DNA from: Ustilago trichophora
Taxonomy: Eukaryota; Basidiomycota; Ustilaginomycetes; Ustilaginales; Ustilaginaceae
Direction of reading: 5' to 3'
NCBI GenBank assembly: GCA_900323505.1
Contig: OOIN01000008.1
Coordinates: forward strand, 930,001-994,000
DNA: 64,000 nucleotides
Shown: positions 10,551 through 19,698 of the stretch, in pieces
Layout of the letters: the number at the start of each line of letters is the position of its first letter
Numbering within the stretch: position 1 is the stretch's first letter
Notes under the pieces: model-generated
Told to the model about the DNA's origin: nothing
What the model saw: the letters and a program-made list of their open reading frames with translations, nothing else
Database searches by the model: none
Made by a program: the position numbers and the translations under genes

Positions 10551-11150
10551 ATGGCTCCGAATCCATTACCAGTCGCTCAAGGCGTCAGCGCTTCTCAGAT
10601 ATCGGCATCAGCCCTCGCTTGGCATGTCATCAAGCGAGGAGGTACGCCGTCATCCATGTCAAACTCCACTTCATCGAGCTACCAAGTCCTGCGCATTTCT
10701 CCAAAGATGAACGAACGCGGCGACTTTAACGGAACGTGCACAAAGGAACAAGCTATGACAATCACACCGGAAACACCAGATGGATCCTGTTCCTCCTACT
10801 TTGCCGATGTCACCGATTACTGCTGTGCTGCAGTCGGTGGGATCTACAATGCAACCTTCCAAGCTGTCAACGTGTCCGCACCGCAGGCCATGGCGCTGGA
10901 TCATCCGATCTGTGCGACATCCAACTATGCAGACATGTTTTCTTGCTACCAGTACGTCACAGAATCGCACTGCGTATCAACTTCGCCCGTCCCATATGGC
11001 GTATGCAACAGGAACGGCCCGGATACCAGTCGAGCTGCTAAACAATCCTCGTCGACAGCAACTCGCACCTATCTCAATTCCAGTTGGCGGTGGACCCTGG
11101 CCCTCACCGGCATCATCGCGTGCTCTGCCGTTCAGATGATGGCAGCTTAA
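10551..11150 (+). CDS. Small cysteine-rich protein with hydrophobic C-terminus (possible GPI-anchored surface protein)
   Basis: 199 aa from ATG 10551, no family recognised. The mid-region has eight cysteines in the order C, C, CC, C, C, C, C between about residues 63 and 146, with several N-glycosylation sequons. A Ser/Thr-rich spacer and a hydrophobic C-terminal segment (TLALTGIIACSAVQMMAA) look like a GPI-anchor signal. What is missing is a convincing N-terminal signal peptide. The true N-terminus may therefore sit on an upstream exon: TTCAG just before the ATG is a usable acceptor, and GTGAGC near 10493 is a possible donor. If secreted, it would be a wall or surface protein. The coding call is moderately secure from the cysteine spacing; the function is unknown. 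Confidence 0.62.
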   Translation: MAPNPLPVAQGVSASQISASALAWHVIKRGGTPSSMSNSTSSSYQVLRISPKMNERGDFNGTCTKEQAMTITPETPDGSCSSYFADVTDYCCAAVGGIYNATFQAVNVSAPQAMALDHPICATSNYADMFSCYQYVTESHCVSTSPVPYGVCNRNGPDTSRAAKQSSSTATRTYLNSSWRWTLALTGIIACSAVQMMAA

Positions 11151-11921
11151 GTTCACGACAATCGCGTGTTCTCTCCACTGCGTTGTCTCTTCTATAGCGG
11201 ACGCCTAACGCCCCTCCTTGTCCGAAAGCAGATCCTAACATAGCATTTCAGCTATCGCAGTGGCGGCATTTCACCACCACGTATCGTTTATGGATTCCAT
11301 CATTATACCCACGATGTCCACATCATCGGCAATCCCAAATCGAACCCGCATTTTGCTAGAGAAAGCTGTTCCGTTCTGCGAGTCTATGCATGATTATCTT
11401 CGTGTGAGCTACGACGCTAGTGCTTGAGAGTAACGATGAGCGTCTGAGGAGGAGGAGGAGGAGGATCATCATCATCTGGCGGGACTATTGATGTTACGAT
11501 TGCATTGGTAACACTTTTGAGACAAAAAAAGGTGAGACACCTCAAAAGTGTTGGTCACAAATATGAAATGTGGAACTCGGAAAGAGAAGCGCGTCACCCG
11601 ACGCGTGCTGCATCATCTCTTGCGGAAGCGAAAGTGACACGATCTCACCATCCTCACCTCTGACTTCGACCACTCATTGCTTGTACTATCACGCCCGGAC
11701 CATCTCAACACCCAACTGGACCCTCAGAACAGGGCACTCACAAGGAGAAGGAGGTCTCCTCTTGCTGCTCTAAGCGCATCTGAACGGAAACTGAGCACAG
11801 AAGAAAGGCATTGAACCAGCTCTGGCTTCATCCGCTCCCCGCAGAACCTAGGCGCCCCTGAAAGGCATCAAGAACCTGGACTTCTGTCAAACATCTCGAG
11901 GCAGACCAACTTAAGGCTAAG
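11151..11921. other. Intergenic region with a 12-bp stem hairpin
   Basis: This is the 3' flank of the Cys-rich gene and the leader of GCP3. It contains a GGA-rich run (11448-11465) and an inverted repeat at 11510-11552, listed separately. No gene was seen. Confidence 0.55.
11510..11552. repeat. Inverted repeat, 12-bp perfect arms with 19-nt loop
   Basis: The arms AACACTTTTGAG (11510-11521) and CTCAAAAGTGTT (11541-11552) are exact reverse complements. The position is about 360 bp past the Cys-rich gene stop and 370 bp before the GCP3 start. It could fold in RNA; the role is unknown. Confidence 0.8.
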
Positions 11922-14900
11922 ATGGCATCATCTTCTTCAAGACCAATGAGCCTGGCAGGGCCATCGGCGCAACAGGTCGACGATGCTGACATCGTACAAG
12001 AGATGTATAGACTGCTGGGCAATCTGACTCGCAGCTTCGTTCCGGCCACGCGCAAGAGAAGAGATGAATCGAAAGAGGAGCGAAGGGTACGAAAAGAGCT
12101 CAAGGATGCTCTTGACGACATGGGTTACGACATCATCGAGCTCAAGGCTGAATCTGCTTCCTCAATGCGCCGACAAGACCAAAGCATCGTCGTCGATTCA
12201 ATCCGACGCAAGATCACGAGACTGTCTGCAGACGGAGGCTACGAGTCTGCCAATCGCTTTGCAAACATCCTCTCCAGGCTTTCAGATCCACAGGGCTCCA
12301 ATCAGCTACGAAACTTGCAGGGTATGCTGGAGCTGCTGGACGCCCTTGCTTTCACGGCGAGTGACCCCGGCGCTTTTGCAACTCCTGCCTCCCGTGCCGT
12401 CTCGTCCAACAGCAACCGGCGAGAGGTCGATGCAAGAGCGACACCATACACAATCGCCGACACGCCCGCTACAAATGCGCCTACCACCGCCCCGGCCACC
12501 GTCGCGGGACGGAATGCAGAGCCGCAGCTCGCAAGCAGCCGCACAGCATCATCGCGATCGCGCCCCGCCGCCGCCGATCCATCGCTAGTCAAGCCGGCCA
12601 AATCGATACCCGAGACGCGTTCTGCCGAGGTACCCGCTCCGAGCGCGAAGCAGCGCATCTCAGCGTCCGAGCTCAAGGACAGCAATCGACCCCTCTCCAA
12701 AGCACTGCTTCTTCAAAGCCTCAGGCAACAACTGGAAAGAAAGCAGATCCCCGAGGACGAGCTGCTGCAGGATGTCATCTTCCTCATGCAAGGTATCAAT
12801 GGCCGTAACGTCCGCTTCCAAGAAGAGTTTCAGTACGATGTAAGACCGGGGCCAGAAGCGGAAGCAGCGGGTCCAGCCAAGGTGGTCCGGGTGGTATTCA
12901 ACGAAGGCGAAGCAGGGTACATCAACGCTCCCACCAAACGGATCATCCACAGGCTCGCTGAGCTTGGCCAGCTCTACAAGAGAGTGTCCGAGTTCTCGCA
13001 GCAGAGAAGCACCATGCCTGCTTCGGGTCTCATCATGCAGAGCCTCTGCCACTTCATCTCGAACGAGCTGACCGGCTTCTATCGCCTTGTCGCCAGTCTC
13101 GAAGCGCAGATGAACTCCCAAGGGAAGATGGGCGTGGAGGGTGGTATTCAAGCAATGGGGCAGGACGGAAGCGACCAAGCCACAGCGACCACCTACGTGA
13201 CACTCAAACGCCTCTCGTTGTGGACTGAGGAGATGACGCTTCGTTTCCGACTGATGAGCACGATCATTGAAAGCTGCCAAGATGCCCACGGAGGCTCGCT
13301 CGTTTCGCTGATCCACTCCTACACGTTCAACGGCGACCCTTTTATCCGAAGATTCACCTCTGGTCTGCTGGACGAAGTGTCGAAGCCGTTTTTTCACTCG
13401 CTCTCGTTGTGGATCTACGAAGGAGAGTTGCAGGATCCTTTCCGAGAGTTCTTTGTCGAGCTTAATGACGATCCACGCAAAGCAGGGCAGAGCCGTTCCA
13501 ATGCAAGCGGCACGGACGGAGACTTGCCAAGCTTCAGCGATCTAGATGGCGATGCTGCGTCGCTATGGCAAAACAAATTTGTCTTTCGCAAGGAGATGCT
13601 GCCGAGCTTCCTTCAGGAGTCGTTTGGGCGCAAAATCTTTTCGACCGGCAAGAGTTTAAACTTTATCCGACAGAGCTGCGGCGACGGCGACTGGGTGGCC
13701 ACACGCCACACCATCTCGGGCCCCGGCGTTGAACTGCGATATACCGACCTGGCTGGTCTCGAAAGTACGATCGAAAGGGCATTCACCAGCGCCAGCAAAC
13801 GATTGTTGGACATCTTCCTCGACGAGTTTAGGCTTCTGGAGCATCTTCGAGCACTGAAGGACTATCTGATGCTGGCACGCGGCGACTTTGTCGATCTTCT
13901 TATGGCGTCGTTAGGACCCAGCCTAAATCGACCAGCCAACTCTCTTTTCCGTCACAATCTGACGGCTTCGCTTGAAACTGCCATCCGTGGCTCCAACGCG
14001 CAACATGACGATCCCGAGATCCTTCGCAGGCTGGACGCTCGTATTCTCGAATTCAGCACAGGGGACACTGGATGGGATACATTCACGCTCGAATACAAGC
14101 TGGACTCGCCGGTCAACACGGTGCTGGACAACCAGGCCATGGTTGGATATCAGACGATCTTTACGCATCTTTGGAAGATTAAGCGGGTGGAGCTGGCACT
14201 CAACTCGAGCTGGCTCCGACTCCACGAAACAGGTACATCACTGTGCAGGATCAAGCGGGGCACTGGAAGCACGATCCTTGCCGAGCTGCGCCGTGAATCG
14301 CAGAGGACCATGCTGATGCTCTCGGAGATGATTCACTTTATCAGGCAAATGCAAGGCTTTGCACAGCTCGAAGTGATCGAGTACTCGTGGAACGACTTGC
14401 TCAACTTTTTTTCGCGACGACAAGGGGATCTGGACGAGCTGATCGAGAGTCACCGAGCATATCTGAATGCCCTGATCGGCAAGGTGCTGCTTCGCGGCGG
14501 CAAGAGGGGATCGCAAGACTACTTGGCAGGAGAACTAAGAGCTCAATTTGAATCGATCCTCGCCTTTACGGTTGCATCCGACGATCTGACGCACTTCAGC
14601 ACGCGCGAGCTGGCGCGCTTTGACATGGAGAACGGCACTGCCAAGCTGCCTACGGAGCGCGGTGCGCGATCGCGAACCGTGTCGATGACAGGAGCATCGG
14701 CTTCGGCATCGTCGCTTGCTCCGTGTGATCCAGCTGAGCTGACCCGCATCGTCAAGAGGCTCGGCGAGGCCTCAGGAGCATTCCAGGAGAGAATGGTGTT
14801 GATTGTGGGTGCGCTAGAGAAGCATGCGAATCTGACTGTGCGAGATCTTGCGGTTCGACTCAATTTCAATGGGCGCTACGAGGCGACTACACATCGGTCG

Positions 14901-14993
14901 AGTGGCGTTGCAAACGCTTCTACCTCGTCGGGAAGCGCTCTGCAGAGCCGCAAGAAGGAGGTGCCTGCCGTTTCAGTTGCAAGTGCGTCTTGA
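11922..14993 (+). CDS. GCP3: Gamma-tubulin complex component 3 (GCP3/Spc98/Alp6)
   Basis: Single exon, 1023 aa, ATG 11922. The first ~250 residues are variable and Ala/Ser-rich. From about 260 the protein follows the Spc97/Spc98 family: the N-terminal GRIP1 region at about 280-560 includes LLQDVIFLMQGINGRN, the segment around MTLRFRLMSTIIESC, and GGSLVSLIHSYTFNGDPF followed by WIYEGELQDPFREFFVEL, which is typical of GCP3 rather than GCP2. The GRIP2 part (about 620-990) includes LDEFRLLEHLRALKDYLMLARGDF and the VNTVLDNQAM block that contacts gamma-tubulin. The protein would be part of the small gamma-tubulin complex that nucleates microtubules at the spindle pole body. Nothing appears broken. 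Confidence 0.94.
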   Translation: MASSSSRPMSLAGPSAQQVDDADIVQEMYRLLGNLTRSFVPATRKRRDESKEERRVRKELKDALDDMGYDIIELKAESASSMRRQDQSIVVDSIRRKITRLSADGGYESANRFANILSRLSDPQGSNQLRNLQGMLELLDALAFTASDPGAFATPASRAVSSNSNRREVDARATPYTIADTPATNAPTTAPATVAGRNAEPQLASSRTASSRSRPAAADPSLVKPAKSIPETRSAEVPAPSAKQRISASELKDSNRPLSKALLLQSLRQQLERKQIPEDELLQDVIFLMQGINGRNVRFQEEFQYDVRPGPEAEAAGPAKVVRVVFNEGEAGYINAPTKRIIHRLAELGQLYKRVSEFSQQRSTMPASGLIMQSLCHFISNELTGFYRLVASLEAQMNSQGKMGVEGGIQAMGQDGSDQATATTYVTLKRLSLWTEEMTLRFRLMSTIIESCQDAHGGSLVSLIHSYTFNGDPFIRRFTSGLLDEVSKPFFHSLSLWIYEGELQDPFREFFVELNDDPRKAGQSRSNASGTDGDLPSFSDLDGDAASLWQNKFVFRKEMLPSFLQESFGRKIFSTGKSLNFIRQSCGDGDWVATRHTISGPGVELRYTDLAGLESTIERAFTSASKRLLDIFLDEFRLLEHLRALKDYLMLARGDFVDLLMASLGPSLNRPANSLFRHNLTASLETAIRGSNAQHDDPEILRRLDARILEFSTGDTGWDTFTLEYKLDSPVNTVLDNQAMVGYQTIFTHLWKIKRVELALNSSWLRLHETGTSLCRIKRGTGSTILAELRRESQRTMLMLSEMIHFIRQMQGFAQLEVIEYSWNDLLNFFSRRQGDLDELIESHRAYLNALIGKVLLRGGKRGSQDYLAGELRAQFESILAFTVASDDLTHFSTRELARFDMENGTAKLPTERGARSRTVSMTGASASASSLAPCDPAELTRIVKRLGEASGAFQERMVLIVGALEKHANLTVRDLAVRLNFNGRYEATTHRSSGVANASTSSGSALQSRKKEVPAVSVASAS

Positions 14994-16232
14994 TGGTCTC
15001 ATCGTAATGTATGGTCTGATTTCATCTGTCAACTTATGCTATACCCGTCATCTTTGATCGACGAGGGGCGTGGACCTGCATCCGAGTAATCCGAAGCGAA
15101 GCGCCCAATGTCTGACAGTATGTGTGATGTATCCCAGATGCCATGTAGTGCAGGATGTGATATGAGGGGACTCGCAGCGACGAAATGATAGATGATTTGG
15201 TCGGCATTCGCGATGTGACCATGTCGCCAAAATCCCAAATGAGAGGCAAGCTTTGACAGGCAAAGACGATCTGGATTCAACCCCGACGTTGTCTCAGCCC
15301 TACGCGCCTGTTTTAGACGAAACCATGCTCACATGTTGAGTCGACTTGTACGATTCATGCTAGAGCTCACTTGCTCGCCATGTCTCTGTAGGATCTGGAG
15401 GGTAGCTCGTTCAGCATTGCTGCCAGCGCTTGGGACAGCAATGCTGCATGAGCATGAGCATGGGCATGAGCATGCACCAAAGTTGCAGAGTCAATTAGCC
15501 TTGTGCTTGGTTTTCGAAACTCACTGGGGCCTGACTCAGGCTCCATCTATCCGCCCGAGCATAGCCAAGCATGACCAAGGTTCAACGAAGGAAGCTTGTC
15601 CTGACCGAATCAACAAATCCAAAGGTCAAGCTTGTCATCTGATTTTGGTGAAAGACGGAAAGAAAAATATCTCGTACCAGCCGTCACCTCAGCATTTGAG
15701 GCGTGAGACAGGCGGCCGAGACCTCACATCCCTTGCTTGGGAAAATGATTTTGTGTTGAGGAAGATACGCGCTCCGCTGGCAGCTAAGTTAGCGCCCTTC
15801 CGTCGTTCCGTTCTGTAGCTCAGACACAGTTGGTACCAAAGCAAGAAAATCAACATGAGAGAGATTTTTAGGATTTTCGAATCTGCAGCCGCTGCAGTGC
15901 GCATCTGGCTCCGAGCAACCTGATTTTCAGCACAACACGGTACATTTGTGTGGGACCAGCTTCCCCACTTTCTCTCTCTCCTCTCTATTCTCTCACACAC
16001 ACACCTCGCTTGGACAGCACAGTAATTCTGAAACGCAGCTAGACACACACGGGAAGTGCGACTTTTAGGATTTGAGTTGGAACAGCAACAGATTTAGTTG
16101 GTTGGCGCGCGCCCTCTTTGAACGCACTCACACACGCACGCACACTCACACGCACCCCTCGCTCGCTCTCTCTCACACACACCACACACACCCGTCACAC
16201 CCCAACGCCGCGCCCGTTGCTTCACTATCAGA

Positions 16233-16282
<50 letters not shown>

Positions 16283-16882
16283 CTTTCTTCTTTCTTTCTC
16301 TCCGGAGTAGCCGTGACGCCCGTTGCTGGCTTGACTGGCTTGACTCGCCTGTTTCCGACTCTGCTTGCCTGCTGCGCCCTTTCTCGCTCTCTCGCTTGCT
16401 TGGTTACTGCGCTTTGCTGCACAGTCGCTCCCCTTGCCCCGATCAAACGGGATCTGCGCTGCCAAACTGCACCTTTCTCTCTCTCTCTCTCTACCTCTCT
16501 GCTCATCTCCTTCATCTGACTCTGCTTGCTGCTTCTGATCCGTCTTCTCGCCCTCACCATCTTCAATCCTATTCCCATATCGCATCCTGTTCGCAAGCTG
16601 CTTCGGGTCGACCATCTCAACCTTTGTCGACTCACTCACGTATCAGCGAGTCATCCGTGGCCCTTTCGCATCTGCTCGAGCAACCTGGCATATCTACCCA
16701 CACCTCGAAACATCGTACTGGCATCGATCGGCCAAAGCTCATCCTCGCATCCTTCGCCAACCCTTGCAACTCGGTACAATCACGCAGTCCTTCCCAAACG
16801 CAACTCACAAAGAGGCGCCGAGAGCAATATCCTGTCTCCCTTTTCACCCCGCGATCCCAGCCAGAGGCATATCTCGCTAGAC
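14994..16882. other. Intergenic region and long C/T-rich leader of the RasGAP gene
   Basis: About 1.9 kb. The left half has short unsupported frames and a GAGCAT/GGGCAT-like run at 15448-15475. The right half (16110-16880) is a pyrimidine-rich leader with CA and TC microsatellites and a 46-nt T tract. The frame open from 16526 into the RasGAP is leader sequence; the conserved protein begins at 16883. Confidence 0.6.
16237..16282. repeat. Poly(T) tract, 46 nt
   Basis: An uninterrupted run of T lies about 600 bp upstream of the RasGAP start codon, embedded in a pyrimidine-rich leader or promoter. Confidence 0.96.
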
Positions 16883-19294
16883 ATGGCCACCTTGCAGCAA
16901 TCCACAAATGGCGCTTATGCCGCCGCTAATCCTCCAATGTCGCCAATGGGCGAAGGCAGCGGCAGCGGCAGCCGAGACCGAAGCAACATGATGAGCAAGA
17001 GGCTTACAGCCGCTAGCCTTAGCAACCGCAACACCAATCGATACTCGGTCACCGCTCTCTATTCAATGGCAGCAGAGCAGGATGTCGAAGTAGAAGACGA
17101 CCTCGCTCGCGCTCAGAAGCGCTTGAGAGAACTCAAGGGCCGCATCTCGGCCCAGTCCAAGAAGAACTTTGTCCTCGAACGAGACGTTCGATATCTCGAC
17201 AGCCGCATTGCTCTTCTTATCGCCAACCGCATGGCTCTCGATGAACAGAGCGAAGTCGCCTCCACTCTCGAAGAGACCGACCCTACCGCTGTCGGGACCA
17301 CGTTGGATGACCGAAAGATGCAACAGTACGGTAATCTCTTCTTCCTGCTTCAGTCCGAGCCAAGGCATATCGCAGCACTCTGTCGTCTAGTCAGCTTGGC
17401 AGAGATCGACACTCTCCTCCAGACCGTCATGTTCACCCTCTACGGTAATCAATACGAAAGCCGCGAAGAGCATCTGCTACTTACCATGTTCCAGTCCGTT
17501 CTGTCCGCCCAGTTCGAGACCGCCACCGAGTTCGGATCGCTCCTCCGTGCCAACACTCCTGTATCCCGCATGATGACCACCTACACTCGCCGTGGTCCCG
17601 GTCAATCTTATCTCAAGAGCGTCCTCGCCGAGCGCATCAACAGCCTCATCGAACACAAGGATCTCAATCTCGAAGTCAACCCATTAAAGGTGTACGAGCA
17701 GATGATCAACCAGATTGAAGAAGACACGGGCAGCCTGCCACCCAACCTTCCGCGAGGTGTCCCCGCTGAAGTTGCCGCTGAAAACGCCGATGTCCAGGCT
17801 ATCATCGCTCCAAGGCTCACAATGCTCATGGAGATTGCAAACAGCTTCCTCCTGACCATCATCAATTCGATCGACGAGGTCCCCTACGGTATCCGCTGGA
17901 TCTGCAAGCAGATTCGCAGTCTCACCAAACGAAAGTATCCTGATGCAACCGAGTTTGCCATCTGCTCTCTGATTGGAGGCTTCTTCTTCCTTCGATTCAT
18001 CAATCCCGCCATCGTGACACCGCAGGCCTACATGCTTGTCGATGGTCCCCCCGCCAAGCACCCTCGTCGTACGCTCACGCTTATTGCAAAGATGCTGCAG
18101 AACCTCGCCAACAAGCCGTCTTATGCCAAAGAGCAGTACATGATGTCGCTCAACCCCTTTGTTGAGAACAACAAGACGCGCATGAACGCGTTTCTCAACG
18201 CCCTCTGCGATGTCGGCGACTTTTACGAGACTTTGGAGATGGATCAGTACATGGCGCTTTCCAAAAAGGATCTCCAGATTCAGATCACGCTCAATGAGCT
18301 CTACAACACGCACTCGCTCGTCGCGCAGCACCTCGACATTCTGGCTCCCAATGACAAGCATCACCTCCGCATCCTCATCGATGAGCTAGGAGCCTCTCCC
18401 GGCCAGGTGCCACGCAAGGAGAACCGCACACTGGACTTGCCTCTCTTCTCGCGATGGGAGACGCCCATTCAAGACCTCACCACCGCCTTCATGTCCGAGA
18501 ATAACGTCACCCAGAACGACATCTTGTACATGGAGACCAAGTCGATCTTTGTCCAGCTTCTGCGTTCGATCCCCACGCTTGCCGATAAGCGACCCATCAA
18601 CCTTCCCCAGATCGCAGAGCGCGCTGCCACAACAAAAGATGCCACGCTCGTGCGAAAAGGCATCAAGGTCAAGGAGATGCTGCGTGAGCTCGAGGAGCTC
18701 AAGGTGGTAGATCGACGAGACGGCTACAACCTTATGACGGATGAAGTCGCAACAGAGCTGACGCATCTTGGCAACATGCGTGAAAAGGTCATGCAGGAAA
18801 TGCGCAGCCTTGAAGCTGTCTACAAGACCATCTGCGAGCACAACAACTACATGCGCAGCCAGCTCGACACCTACAAGAGCTACCTGCAAAACGTACGCAT
18901 GACCAGTGGCAGTGCCAAGGACAAGAGCGCCGGCGGTGTCGGCGTCATCTCGGTCGGTGGCAAGGAGAAGAAGGCACCCAAGACGCAAGCACTGGGTCCT
19001 TACCGCTTTACTCATGCACAGATGGAGAAGGACGGCATCATTGTCGAGAGCAATGTGCCAGAGAACCGACGTGCCAACATCTTTTTCAACATAACCTCGC
19101 CCTCGCCTGGCACTTTCATCATCGCACTTCACTACAAGGGCCGTGAGAAGGCTATCCTCGAGATGGACCTCAAGCTCGACGATCTGCTCGAAAAGCAGAA
19201 GGATGACGTGCAGCTGCTCGACCTGGAGTACGTGCAGCTCAACGTCTCCAAAATTCTCCAGTTGCTCAACAAGACTTTCACAAAGCGACGATGA
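16883..19294 (+). CDS. gap1: Ras GTPase-activating protein, Gap1/Sar1 type (IQGAP-related C-terminus)
   Basis: 803 aa from ATG 16883; upstream in-frame codons look like leader. A Ser/Gly-rich N-terminus (1-55) is followed by a coiled coil at about 65-125 and the RasGAP domain at about 145-470. This contains the LLRANT segment with candidate arginine finger R222 and the signature FLRFINPAIVTPQ. A RasGAP-C domain lies at about 600-760 (from LVRKGIKVKEMLRELEELKVV to the NNYMRSQLDTYKSYLQN helix). There are no calponin-homology or IQ motifs, so it is not a full IQGAP but matches the short fission-yeast Gap1 architecture. Such proteins stimulate GTP hydrolysis by Ras, in smuts the Ras acting in morphogenesis and pheromone signalling. 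Presence of the arginine suggests an active GAP. Confidence 0.93.
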   Translation: MATLQQSTNGAYAAANPPMSPMGEGSGSGSRDRSNMMSKRLTAASLSNRNTNRYSVTALYSMAAEQDVEVEDDLARAQKRLRELKGRISAQSKKNFVLERDVRYLDSRIALLIANRMALDEQSEVASTLEETDPTAVGTTLDDRKMQQYGNLFFLLQSEPRHIAALCRLVSLAEIDTLLQTVMFTLYGNQYESREEHLLLTMFQSVLSAQFETATEFGSLLRANTPVSRMMTTYTRRGPGQSYLKSVLAERINSLIEHKDLNLEVNPLKVYEQMINQIEEDTGSLPPNLPRGVPAEVAAENADVQAIIAPRLTMLMEIANSFLLTIINSIDEVPYGIRWICKQIRSLTKRKYPDATEFAICSLIGGFFFLRFINPAIVTPQAYMLVDGPPAKHPRRTLTLIAKMLQNLANKPSYAKEQYMMSLNPFVENNKTRMNAFLNALCDVGDFYETLEMDQYMALSKKDLQIQITLNELYNTHSLVAQHLDILAPNDKHHLRILIDELGASPGQVPRKENRTLDLPLFSRWETPIQDLTTAFMSENNVTQNDILYMETKSIFVQLLRSIPTLADKRPINLPQIAERAATTKDATLVRKGIKVKEMLRELEELKVVDRRDGYNLMTDEVATELTHLGNMREKVMQEMRSLEAVYKTICEHNNYMRSQLDTYKSYLQNVRMTSGSAKDKSAGGVGVISVGGKEKKAPKTQALGPYRFTHAQMEKDGIIVESNVPENRRANIFFNITSPSPGTFIIALHYKGREKAILEMDLKLDDLLEKQKDDVQLLDLEYVQLNVSKILQLLNKTFTKRR

Positions 19295-19698
19295 TCGCAA
19301 CGTCCCCACACTTTGCTATCTGCCTGCTCAGGTGGCTGTCACCTTTACCCCGTTCTGGATATACCCATCATCTTACTGCTCAAATGGTAGCGCCCTAATC
19401 TCTACTCCTGTTTCGTGCCCAGCCCCCCTTGCTTTCAACGATCGGAAGGCTCGGCTGCTATCGAATGCTTGATCCATTCATGTTCGCATCTCATTGTATC
19501 TGCCGGTTCTCTTTGATTTACTCATCCACACTCTGTACTTGCCCATGGAAAAGCCAAAAAGCTTCAAACTTGTCTCTCATCTTCAGTATGGCCACAAGCA
19601 CCTCTGCGAGATAGGAATGCCGAGGCTTGCGAGCTCGATTGCCGTGATGCCAAACTAGATACAAGCGATGAACAGCGGACGACACGCTGTGCTTGGAA
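19295..19698. other. Convergent 3' intergenic region
   Basis: These 404 bp lie between the converging stop codons of the RasGAP gene (+) and SWC4 (-). They presumably hold both 3' UTRs; no other feature was seen. Confidence 0.6.

Noticed and set aside
16526..16882. N-terminal extension of the RasGAP frame
   Set aside because: Leader-like Ser/His/Ile sequence without conservation; MATLQQ at 16883 is a better start.
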